Shown one piece after another: positions 1 to 6,765 of a DNA stretch of 6,823 nt. This DNA comes from Flavobacteriales bacterium (lineage in GTDB: Bacteria; Bacteroidota; Bacteroidia; Flavobacteriales_E; Vicingaceae). The first letter of the stretch is position 1. Each line of letters opens with the position of its first letter. The notes beneath the pieces were generated by a model. That model did no database searches and was not told the DNA's origin. It saw nothing but the letters and a program-made list of their open reading frames with translations. The stretch spans positions 6,212-13,034 of the forward strand of contig DNDT01000270.1 in NCBI GenBank assembly GCA_003487525.1, in the 5' to 3' direction. A program made the position numbers and the translations under genes.

Positions 1-555
1 ATCAAGAAGGAGAAAATAATTTCGTGCAACCTCGGTTATCAGGCCAATCTGAAGAGTGCGCACACCATATTCGGTTGCCAGCATTTCCGCTTTGGCCGAT
101 TCGGTCTGTCTTCTGAATTTGCCCCAGAAATCAATTTCCCAATTCAGTTGACCGTTGACGTTGTAAACCGTTTTGGTTTCGTCAAATGACAAAATTCCAC
201 CGGCAAAGTTTCCTCTTGAAACGCCCGCACCATAATTAAACTTTGGGTAAAAATCGGCCCTGTTGTAACCGAGATTGTATTTGGCTTGCTCCAGTCTGGA
301 TGCCGCAATCAGGATATCCTTGTTTTCGCTTAAAGCCAATTTAATCAACGAGTCCAGTGAAGGGTCATTGAACAATTCCCACCACCTTAAATCAAAAACC
401 GAATCCTGAATTCCTTCTGAATTGGCATTCAGAAAAACTGGCGGGCTTTCAATTACCGGTGTCTCGAACTTTGGACCGACAGCGCATGCATATAGCAAGG
501 AAACGATCATGGCTGATCCCAGGGTACGATATGTCAGAGGTCTTAACTTAATCAT
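1..555 (-). CDS. Outer-membrane efflux lipoprotein (NodT/OprM/CusC-type OMF), N-terminal part, cut by window edge
   Basis: This is the outer-membrane channel of the tripartite efflux pump encoded just upstream. I translated it by hand: 185 codons are open from the ATG at 553-555 to base 1, without a stop. The N-terminus is a lipoprotein signal: hydrophobic residues 12-23, then lipobox L21-Y22-A23-C24. It is followed by CAVGPKFETP (24-33), which matches the C-x-V-G-P-x-[YF]-x-x-P start of mature OprM/CusC-type proteins. Further family signs are WWELFNDPSLD at 58-68, an alpha-hairpin-like stretch around 69-100 (LxxAxxxRxDFYPK-like, ending YPK at 103-105) and NWEIDFWGK at 138-146. Complete family members are roughly 450-490 residues, so about 40% is visible. 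The start codon overlaps the last 8 nt of the RND gene (ATGATTAA), which suggests coupled translation; no Shine-Dalgarno is visible. The tyrosine at lipobox -2 is a little unusual. The family call is firm; the substrate is unknown. Confidence 0.9.
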   Translation of the reverse strand, partial: MIKLRPLTYRTLGSAMIVSLLYACAVGPKFETPVIESPPVFLNANSEGIQDSVFDLRWWELFNDPSLDSLIKLALSENKDILIAASRLEQAKYNLGYNRADFYPKFNYGAGVSRGNFAGGILSFDETKTVYNVNGQLNWEIDFWGKFRRQTESAKAEMLATEYGVRTLQIGLITEVARNYFLLLD

Positions 556-3500
556 CACCGGTAGTTGTCATCGACAATTTTTCTTCCCGCTTCTTTTCAT
601 AATTGGCAACTTTACCGATAAAGATAAAGAGCATAGGGGTAAGGAATACTCCCAGAAAAGTTGCCACACTCATTCCACCCAATAAAGCCATACCCATAAC
701 TTTTCTGGCTTCGCTTCCGGAACCACTGGCAACGATTAGCGGAAACACGCCGAGAATAAATGAAAAAGCCGTCATTAAGATAGGGCGAAACCTCAAACGG
801 GCGGCTTCGATAGCCGAGTCAAACAGGCTCATGCCAGACTCAAATTTCTGATTGGCAAATTCAATAATCAGAATGGCGTTTTTGGCTGCCATTGCAATAA
901 GCATTACCAAGGATATTTGCGCAAAAATATTCGACTCGTAACTTTCGCTGAATAACCTGGAAAGGTATAGCGCGAGAAAAGCTCCGAATACGGCAAAAGG
1001 TGTTCCAAGTAAGATACTGAGTGGGAGAGACCAGCTTTCATATTGAGCCGCCAAAATCAAAAAAACAAAAAGCAGTGAAAAAACAAAAACAATGTTTCCG
1101 CCTCCGGCGGCTTTTTTCTCCTGGTACGACATATTGCCCCAGTCATATCCCATTCCAGCTGGTAATACCTGGGCAGCAACTTCTTCAAGAGCGGACAGTG
1201 CCTGCGCCGAGCTGTACCCGGGTGCGGGGCTGCCCCCAATTTCCGCAGCTCTGAACAGATTGTATCGGTTTGTGAATTCTGGCCCCTGGATGTTTTCAAT
1301 TTGAGCCAATGAGGCGAGTGGAACGTATTTACCCGAATTGTTTCGCACAAAAAACATATTCATTCCTTCTTCGTTCCTTCTGTATTCGGGTTCAGCCTGT
1401 ATGTAAGCCTTGTACTGTCTCCCGAATCGATTGAAATCGTTCACATATGTTCCGCCGAGGAAAGAACCCACGGTGGTATAAATGTCCGAAAGAGAAACTC
1501 CTGTTTTCAGGGCTTTTTCGGTATTTATGCGCATAAATTTCTGAGGAACCGTTGCCTGGAAGGTCGTATATATCTGCCCGATCTCAGGTCGCTTTCGGCA
1601 TGCACCGATAAAATCTCCCGTCACTTTGGCCAGATACTCCGGTGTCTGGCCGGTTTTATCCTGGATCATCATGGTAAATCCGGATCCACTTCCCAATCCC
1701 GGTATGGCGGGAGGACCAAAAGAAAAACACAATCCGCCTTTGATCTGACTTAAATCCCTATTGATTTTACGGGTAATTTCCAGGGCGGTCAAATCTCGTT
1801 CGGCCCAATCTTTCAGTGCGACAAAAATAAAACTGTTGTTGGTTGAAAAACCACCTGAAAGCATGCTGAAACCCGTAACGGTTGTGTGGTATTCAATTTC
1901 AGGGTATTTATTCAGTACTTCTTCGATCTGTTTTGCAACTTCGTCCGAGCGTTGAAGGGAAGAGGCAGAAGGCATCTGAGCATTCACAAAGAAATAACCC
2001 TGATCTTCTTCAGGTAAAAAACCTCCGGGTACACCGAGACTCACCACAAAAATACCTGCCGTAATTATCCCGATGAAAACCAATCCTCTTGTAATCTTTC
2101 TTGAAATAACGTTTGTGAAAGACATATAACTTTCGGTTGTGCGGTCAAAAGTCTTGTTAAACCCACCAAAGAAGGAACCCAGCAATCCTTTGTAGGGTTT
2201 CGGTTCTTTTAGAAGAATCCCGCACAGTGCAGGACTTAACGAGAGGGCGTTAAAAGAGGAGAAAAGAACAGACACGGCAATGGTAATGGCAAATTGCTGG
2301 TACAAGCGTCCCGTAATTCCACCCATGGCAGCCACAGGTACAAATACCGCCACCAACACCAGGGTAGTTGCGATAATTGGGGCGGTGACTTCTTTCATGG
2401 CCAGGGTGGTGGCTTCCTTGGCTTTCATCCCCTTGCTGATATTGACCTGAACGGCTTCAACAACGACAATGGCATCATCCACCACGATTCCAATGGCAAG
2501 TACCAGACCCAATAAGGACAGTACATTAATGGTAAATCCCAGCAAAGGAAACACGATAAATGCACCGACCAGCGACACGGGAATGGCAATGGTGGGTATT
2601 AAGCTGGCTCTCCAGTCCTGAATAAACAAGAATACGACAAGGATGACCAGCAACAGTGCAATGATCAATGAAACGATTATCTCTTCAATCCCTGCAGTTA
2701 TGGCTGAAGTCGTATCCAATGATATCTTATAGTCAACACCTTCTGGAAATTTAGCCTTTAAGGTTTGCATCACGGTTCTAACCTCGTTGGCGATTTCCAC
2801 CGCATTTGATCCGGGTGTTTGATACAATGCCAATGCGGCACACGTTTTTCCATTTAACCGCGTAAACGCATTGTATGTCTCAATGCCCAGTTCAACACGG
2901 GCAATGTCATGAATTCTGACCTGCGAACCATCCTGATTCGTCCGTACCAGAATATCTCCGAATTCCTCTTCCGACTGAAGTCTATCCGGTAATTGCACGC
3001 TGAAGGTGAATTCTGTTCCGGGAGGTGCAGGTTCGGCTCCGAACTTACCTCCGGGTACAATCACACTTTGATTTCGAATGGCATCGGCAATTTCGGGTAT
3101 GGAAATACCCATTTTGGCAAGTATGTCAGGTTTTACCCAGATTCTCATCGAATAATCGCTGGCTCCGAATACTTCAACCTTACCCATGCCTTTTATCCGG
3201 GCAAGTACATCCTTGATGTTAATGATACTGAAGTTCCCAAGAAATTTTTGATCGTATACATCCCCGGGAGAAGTAACCGAAACGAGCATCATTGGGAAAG
3301 AAAGAGCTTTTTCGGTCTTTACTCCGAACTGTTTTACGTCTGCGGGCAGCTTGGGCGTTCCCTGGGCAACCCTGTTTTGTGTAAAAACCGTGCTCATATC
3401 CGGGTCTGAGCCGATTTCGAAAGACACATCCAGACTTAACCTCCCGTCATTGGAGTTGACAGATTTCATGTAAATCATGTTCTCGACTCCATTGACCTCT

Positions 3501-3715
3501 TGTTCCAGGGGTGTGGCGACGGATTTCTCGATATTCAGTGCATTCGCCCCCGTATAGGTAGTGGAAACACGAACCATGGGAGGGGTGATGTTTGGATATT
3601 GTTCGACCGGAAGTCCCAACATGAATACAACTCCCACAATTACCGTGACAATGGCGATCACCATCGCCACGATTGGGCGATTGACAAAAAAATTACCTCC
3701 GTCAGAATTGCTCAT
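548..3715 (-). CDS. HAE1-type RND multidrug/solute efflux pump, inner-membrane proton antiporter (AcrB/MexB-like)
   Basis: This 1055-residue protein is full length for the HAE1 family (AcrB has 1049). It should work as an inner-membrane trimer that uses proton influx to push hydrophobic or amphiphilic compounds through the adaptor and outer-membrane channel. TM1 is at about 13-33, preceded by the typical FFVNRPI start (9-15). TM2-TM6 lie at about 342-498 and TM4 carries the proton-relay pair D413-D414 in the motif GLVLAIGIVVDD. TM7 is at about 543-560. TM8-TM12 lie at about 873-1033, with the relay lysine K945 in AAKNAILI and the RLRFRPILMT segment at 973-982. The porter domains are at about 34-340 and 561-870; the switch-loop region is around 615-625 and LKDW is at 634-637. 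The start ATG shares one base with the stop of the adaptor gene (TAATG). No frameshift or missing relay residue is seen. The drug-efflux class is firm; the actual substrate cannot be read from sequence, and heavy-metal (CusA-type) export is unlikely given the HAE1 signature. Confidence 0.96.
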   Translation of the reverse strand: MSNSDGGNFFVNRPIVAMVIAIVTVIVGVVFMLGLPVEQYPNITPPMVRVSTTYTGANALNIEKSVATPLEQEVNGVENMIYMKSVNSNDGRLSLDVSFEIGSDPDMSTVFTQNRVAQGTPKLPADVKQFGVKTEKALSFPMMLVSVTSPGDVYDQKFLGNFSIINIKDVLARIKGMGKVEVFGASDYSMRIWVKPDILAKMGISIPEIADAIRNQSVIVPGGKFGAEPAPPGTEFTFSVQLPDRLQSEEEFGDILVRTNQDGSQVRIHDIARVELGIETYNAFTRLNGKTCAALALYQTPGSNAVEIANEVRTVMQTLKAKFPEGVDYKISLDTTSAITAGIEEIIVSLIIALLLVILVVFLFIQDWRASLIPTIAIPVSLVGAFIVFPLLGFTINVLSLLGLVLAIGIVVDDAIVVVEAVQVNISKGMKAKEATTLAMKEVTAPIIATTLVLVAVFVPVAAMGGITGRLYQQFAITIAVSVLFSSFNALSLSPALCGILLKEPKPYKGLLGSFFGGFNKTFDRTTESYMSFTNVISRKITRGLVFIGIITAGIFVVSLGVPGGFLPEEDQGYFFVNAQMPSASSLQRSDEVAKQIEEVLNKYPEIEYHTTVTGFSMLSGGFSTNNSFIFVALKDWAERDLTALEITRKINRDLSQIKGGLCFSFGPPAIPGLGSGSGFTMMIQDKTGQTPEYLAKVTGDFIGACRKRPEIGQIYTTFQATVPQKFMRINTEKALKTGVSLSDIYTTVGSFLGGTYVNDFNRFGRQYKAYIQAEPEYRRNEEGMNMFFVRNNSGKYVPLASLAQIENIQGPEFTNRYNLFRAAEIGGSPAPGYSSAQALSALEEVAAQVLPAGMGYDWGNMSYQEKKAAGGGNIVFVFSLLFVFLILAAQYESWSLPLSILLGTPFAVFGAFLALYLSRLFSESYESNIFAQISLVMLIAMAAKNAILIIEFANQKFESGMSLFDSAIEAARLRFRPILMTAFSFILGVFPLIVASGSGSEARKVMGMALLGGMSVATFLGVFLTPMLFIFIGKVANYEKKREEKLSMTTTGDD

Positions 3716-4887
3716 TAAAATGGATTGCTTGACTTACTGATAAATGTATCCGTCACGGCTTCTACCGTCATCCCTGAACGGACTCGTTGAATTCCATCCA
3801 CAAGCACTTTTTCTCCGTGTTTTAGCCCCTCATCCACCAGAATGAGATCTCCGTATTTGTGCGAACTTATTATTTCCCGCATTTCAACTTGACTGCTATC
3901 GTTTAACACATAGACGTTGGTCTTTCCCTGAACTTCAACGACACTACGCCAGGGAATCAGAACCGCGTCTTTTTCAGTTCGCATAAGCACGTTAATGCGC
4001 GCAAATTGCCCCGGACGAACCAAGCCTTCCGGATTTTGAAACGAAGCCTGTACCATGATAGATCCGGTTTCTGAATCTACTTCCCGGTCGATAAAATCAA
4101 CCGCGCCTTTGTAGGGATGTACACTGCCATCGGACAATATAAGTTCCAGATTCCGTTCTTTGGCTTTGTTTGCATTATGTCCCGACATCATTGATTTGTT
4201 CACGGCAATGAATTCTCTGGCAACTTTGAGGTAATTTGATTCCGTGATAAAAAACTGGACCAAAATAGTATCCAGACGTGAAACGGTATTTAATATCACC
4301 GGGTTCGGGAATTGCCCGACATATTCACCCAATTCGGCCTTGGTCTTTCCTATAACACCGGTAATAGGGCTGTGAATCCGGGTATAACTCAATTTTATCA
4401 ATGCAATCTCGTGATTTGCCTCAGCAGCATCAAGTGCTGCCCTGGCCGCACCTTCTTCGGCTATGGCCGCATCCAAATCCATTTGACTAACGGCATTTAT
4501 TTCGGCCAGAGGTCTTATTCTCCGCAACTCGTTTTCAGCTTTAACCAAAATCGTTCTGGCTTCTGCAACCTCACTTGATTTACTGGCAACTTCAGCCTTG
4601 TATGGCTGGGCATCTATTACATATAACAACTGACCTTTTTTGACCAGACTGCCTTCCTGAAATAGTTTTTCCTCAAGATAGCCATCGACACGGGCACGGA
4701 TAGGAATATCGTAAAGTCCTTTTACCTCGCCGACAAATACACTTGTCACTGGTACATCCTTTTTAATTGGGATGATAACTGAAACCTTTGTCACCGGTTT
4801 TTGATCTGTCACCTCCTCGGTTCCACAAGAAACAATGAAAATGACGTAAACCAGCAAAAGAATAGCTCTGTAGAAAGTATTGGGCAT
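3715..4887 (-). CDS. RND efflux periplasmic adaptor lipoprotein (membrane fusion protein, AcrA/MexA-like)
   Basis: This adaptor links the RND pump to the outer-membrane channel. I start it at the ATG at 4885-4887, giving 390 residues. That start yields a compact lipoprotein signal: MPNTFYR, a hydrophobic run, then lipobox I-V-S-C with Cys21. The frame stays open upstream to a TTG at 4918-4920, which would add 11 residues before the signal and would place the start inside an inverted repeat; I consider that start wrong. Counting from Met1 of the chosen start, the first lipoyl half is at about 60-95 (RARVDGYLEE at 65-74, EGSLVKKGQ at 78-86). The alpha-helical hairpin is at about 100-165, and the second lipoyl half begins near LSYTRIHSPITGVIG (166-180). 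The beta-barrel follows, with DFIDREVDSETGSI at 264-277 and GLVRPGQFARINV at 288-300. A membrane-proximal domain ends the protein. It sits 72 nt after the second permease gene and overlaps the pump gene by one base, so the two are surely co-translated. Family assignment is firm. Confidence 0.94.
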   Translation of the reverse strand: MPNTFYRAILLLVYVIFIVSCGTEEVTDQKPVTKVSVIIPIKKDVPVTSVFVGEVKGLYDIPIRARVDGYLEEKLFQEGSLVKKGQLLYVIDAQPYKAEVASKSSEVAEARTILVKAENELRRIRPLAEINAVSQMDLDAAIAEEGAARAALDAAEANHEIALIKLSYTRIHSPITGVIGKTKAELGEYVGQFPNPVILNTVSRLDTILVQFFITESNYLKVAREFIAVNKSMMSGHNANKAKERNLELILSDGSVHPYKGAVDFIDREVDSETGSIMVQASFQNPEGLVRPGQFARINVLMRTEKDAVLIPWRSVVEVQGKTNVYVLNDSSQVEMREIISSHKYGDLILVDEGLKHGEKVLVDGIQRVRSGMTVEAVTDTFISKSSNPF

Positions 4888-4959
4888 GTGGAAATAAATT
4901 GGTTGAGCTAAAGTCAACAAATTATCCTAAAATGAGCAAATTAGCCCAATCTTTTTTAC
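4888..4959 (-). promoter_or_regulatory. Gap before the efflux genes: weak Bacteroidota-like promoter candidate
   Basis: This 72-nt gap is the only clear break between genes in the window. On the minus strand it holds TAATTTG twice (4943-4937 and 4924-4918), 19 nt apart. Each resembles the Bacteroidota -7 element TAnnTTTG but lacks one spacer base. A TTG at 4949-4947 lies 22 nt before the second copy and could serve as the -33 element, although the spacing is slightly long. If used, transcription would start near 4911, inside the inverted repeat, giving a short leader before the adaptor ATG at 4887. No Shine-Dalgarno and no terminator-like U-tract are visible. The match is weak and such A/T-rich motifs arise often by chance, so this is only a candidate site for separate expression of the efflux genes. 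Confidence 0.25.
4897..4923. repeat. Imperfect inverted repeat, 10-nt arms with 7-nt loop, possible operator or leader hairpin
   Basis: On the plus strand the arms are AATTGGTTGA (4897-4906) and TCAACAAATT (4914-4923), separated by GCTAAAG. Nine of ten positions pair, with one mismatch. The dyad ends 9 nt before the adaptor ATG (bases 4888-4896 lie between), where it could act either as a repressor-binding site or as an RNA hairpin near the ribosome-binding region. It also overlaps the second TAATTTG promoter-like box. It does not look like an intrinsic terminator: the stem is A/T-rich and no T-run follows on the minus strand. No regulator gene is present in the window to pair it with. The structure is seen directly; any function is inference. 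Confidence 0.5.
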
Positions 4960-5373
4960 CTAATGGGGAATTCTGTTTCGCACTGCTCCGTACACCCATG
5001 TCCCGATAATCGCAAATACAATAACCACGAACATGATTAAAAATCCAGCTCCGAGCAGGGTAAACATTGGTCCGGGACAGGCACCTGTCATTGCCCAACC
5101 CAGGCCAAAGATTATTCCGCCAATGATGTATCTGGGCCAGGTCTTATCTTTATTAGCAAACATAATGTCGTTCCCGTACATATCCCTGATGCGATTCTTT
5201 TTGATGAACCAGGTAAATACAATGCCAAGTACGACAGCCGAACCTATAATTCCATACATATGGAAGCTTTCGAACCGGAACATTTCGTAAATGCGGAACC
5301 AGGATACTACTTCGGTTTTAACAAACATGATTCCGAAAAACATGCCGACTAAAATAAATTTCAGATACTTCAT
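4960..5373 (-). CDS. YeeE/YedE-family small permease subunit (C-terminal half type, GACPGP motif)
   Basis: This 137-residue membrane protein has about four hydrophobic segments (about 5-18, 41-57, 83-98 and 109-131). The signature is GLGWAMTGACPGP at 90-102, with the only cysteine of the protein at C99. This G-W-A-x-x-G-A-C-P-G-P motif marks the second half of YeeE/YedE (sulf_transp) proteins, and small stand-alone versions of this size are common in pairs. Single-chain YeeE is known to import thiosulfate; split pairs such as PmpA/PmpB occur in persulfide-response operons of other bacteria. The gene begins one base after the stop of the partner gene (TAATATG), so the two halves are made together and probably assemble in the inner membrane. 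Transport of thiosulfate, persulfide or another sulfur species is inferred from family knowledge, not shown here. Confidence 0.87.
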   Translation of the reverse strand: MKYLKFILVGMFFGIMFVKTEVVSWFRIYEMFRFESFHMYGIIGSAVVLGIVFTWFIKKNRIRDMYGNDIMFANKDKTWPRYIIGGIIFGLGWAMTGACPGPMFTLLGAGFLIMFVVIVFAIIGTWVYGAVRNRIPH

Positions 5374-5374
5374 A

Positions 5375-5941
5375 TTACATTCTTAAGATAAATGGAAGAA
5401 TAAACCATGTCATTATTAATCCGCCGATAAAAAATCCAATTACAGCCACAAGAGAGGGTAGTTGCAAATCAGCCAGGCCACTTATTGCATGTCCGCTTGT
5501 GCAGCCACCTGCATATCGCGAACCGAATCCAATAAGAAAACCCCCAATCGCCATGATAACAAATCCTTGAAGTGAAAACACATTCGACCAGTTAAAGAAT
5601 TCAACCGGAACCAGACCGTTTTGCCAACTTGTTATGCCATATTGCTCCAACTCTTTGATGGTATTCTCATTTAAATCCATTGGAGATCCGTCAGACAGCC
5701 AGGTAACCGCAATGAAACCGCCGATCATTGCTCCAAAAACAAACATAAAGTTCCAGGTTTGGCCTCTCCAGTCAAAGTTGAAGAAGCTAATTCGTTTCCC
5801 TGCTCCAAGCGCACTGCACATGGCTCGCAGAGAAGCTGATATTCCAAATCCCTTGCCGAAAAGGAGTAACGTTGCATAGACAATTGCAATTATTGGTCCC
5901 CCGACATACCATGGCCAGGGTTGTTTAATTAATTCAATCAT
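5375..5941 (-). CDS. YeeE/YedE-family permease subunit (larger half, GGCTSGH motif), probable sulfur-species transporter
   Basis: This 188-residue integral membrane protein has hydrophobic segments at about 14-30, 64-82, 121-138 and 164-184. Two conserved family motifs carry its only cysteines: SASLRAMCSALGAG at 35-48 (C42) and RYAGGCTSGHAISG at 142-155 (C147, H151). The Y-A-G-G-C-x-S-G-H-x-x-S-G block is typical of the larger member of split YeeE/YedE pairs. A hydrophilic stretch at about 83-118 probably lies outside the membrane. The start ATG overlaps the end of the universal stress gene by 8 nt (ATGATTGA), and the stop is one base before the partner permease gene. In the family, paired cysteines on facing re-entrant loops pass thiosulfate through the membrane, so this protein and its neighbour probably form one transporter. 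The direction and exact substrate are not determined by sequence. Confidence 0.88.
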   Translation of the reverse strand: MIELIKQPWPWYVGGPIIAIVYATLLLFGKGFGISASLRAMCSALGAGKRISFFNFDWRGQTWNFMFVFGAMIGGFIAVTWLSDGSPMDLNENTIKELEQYGITSWQNGLVPVEFFNWSNVFSLQGFVIMAIGGFLIGFGSRYAGGCTSGHAISGLADLQLPSLVAVIGFFIGGLIMTWFILPFILRM

Positions 5942-6761
5942 TGTAAATCAAGGTTGATACGCGTGCATTTTTTAAAAACTGATTGCTCAATTTCTTTTTA
6001 AACAGGGGAGACCCGCTTCTGGTAATGTTTTTGACTGCCAGTACATCACATGGATGATTGGATATCCATTCGACAATTCCGGGCTCGGGTTTATGCTGTG
6101 TTTTGTAAACGTTTTTAGAAAAATTCTTGATCATGTTGCTGCGGGCGAAGTAATCCATGTTTTCAAGGATTTCTTCTTCGGTCGATGATTCTGGAACATT
6201 GATGCGAAGCAAATCAATTTTTGCACTACACAGCACATGTAGATCCTGAAGGGCGTCATAATACGATAGCTGGTGATCAAATTCATTCGCAAACACGATA
6301 TTGTTCAGGTTTTCCGGCATAAGATCAGATTTAAGCGACAAAATCGGGGCGGTTGATTTTTTTATGAGATAGGAGGTAAGATCTCCGAAAAAAATGTTTT
6401 TATCCTCTTCGACCTTGTCATTTCCCATAATAACCAAACCGACTTTATATTTCTTCATGGTATCCAGAATGACATTTGCCACGCCACCGTACTTAACAAC
6501 CTTAAATGCTTCCGGATTAATGGCGTTGGTCCATGTTTCGAGTCGCTGTGTTTCTTCTTCTTTTTGATCGATGTATTGCTTTATGTCGTGAGAACCATCT
6601 TGCACGATTTCGCCCTTATTGTCAAAATAAGCGCCACCATGGGTTTTTACTACCCTGAGTACGTAAACCCGGGCATTGTTCTTTTTCGAGAGTGCCGTGG
6701 CCAACCTCAGTGCTCTTGCCGAAGGTTCGTCACATGCTGTAGGGACTAATATTCTTTTCAT
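5934..6761 (-). CDS. Tandem-domain universal stress protein (UspA family)
   Basis: This 275-residue cytoplasmic protein has two UspA-like domains, the usual Bacteroidota arrangement. Domain 1 (about 1-145) opens with MKRILVPTACDEPSARALRLA, where strand 1 and the VPT turn normally contact the nucleotide. It ends with LVIMGND at 109-115, FFGDLTSYLIKKS at 124-136 and the final strand APILSLK (138-144). The ATP-binding signature G-2x-G-9x-G-[ST] is present only in part: G113 and G126 have the right spacing, but the middle glycine is K116 and the last position is D127. Domain 2 (about 150-275) keeps the fold pattern (NIVFANEFD at 154-162; CDVLAVKN at 238-245; final strand VSTLIY at 268-273) but shows no glycine motif, so it is probably a structural, non-binding half. 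The start ATG at 6759-6761 follows closely on the preceding gene. Such proteins often modulate stress tolerance or a neighbouring transporter; the tight coupling to the permease pair suggests the latter, which is inference. Confidence 0.88.
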   Translation of the reverse strand: MKRILVPTACDEPSARALRLATALSKKNNARVYVLRVVKTHGGAYFDNKGEIVQDGSHDIKQYIDQKEEETQRLETWTNAINPEAFKVVKYGGVANVILDTMKKYKVGLVIMGNDKVEEDKNIFFGDLTSYLIKKSTAPILSLKSDLMPENLNNIVFANEFDHQLSYYDALQDLHVLCSAKIDLLRINVPESSTEEEILENMDYFARSNMIKNFSKNVYKTQHKPEPGIVEWISNHPCDVLAVKNITRSGSPLFKKKLSNQFLKNARVSTLIYND

Positions 6762-6765
6762 AGTC

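Noticed and set aside
1098..1117. Terminator-like hairpin on the plus strand (CCGCC-TCC-GGCGG followed by C and six T) inside the pump gene.
   Set aside because: It would act only on antisense transcription. The stem is just 5 bp and arises from the coding sequence for Lys-Lys-Ala-Ala-Gly-Gly-Gly. There is no plus-strand gene upstream to terminate.
1098..1117. Possible -1 frameshift signal on the minus strand: AAAAAAG followed closely by a GC hairpin, like the dnaX site.
   Set aside because: The heptamer is in the wrong phase (AAA AAA G rather than A AAA AAG), and the zero frame continues through a conserved, full-length RND pump. A shift would only truncate it.
1057..1350. A 97-codon minus-strand frame overlapping the pump gene.
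   Set aside because: It is out of frame within the confirmed pump coding sequence, and its low-complexity Phe-rich end comes from T-rich codons of the real frame.
2993..3409. A 138-codon open frame on the plus strand.
   Set aside because: It lies entirely antisense to a conserved part of the RND pump, resembles no recognisable protein and follows from the codon pattern of the opposite strand. The same applies to the other short plus-strand frames in the window.
548..3715. Heavy-metal exporter (CusA/CzcA-type) reading of the RND pump.
   Set aside because: The TM4 motif GLVLAIGIVVDD, the length and the GFSMLSGG region fit the HAE1 drug-efflux family. No methionine triad typical of CusA or histidine-rich metal-binding stretch is seen.
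4897..4923. Reading the gap hairpin as an intrinsic terminator of the permease genes.
   Set aside because: The stem is A/T-rich with a mismatch and the minus strand downstream reads TATTTCCACATG, with no T-run, so efficient termination is unlikely.
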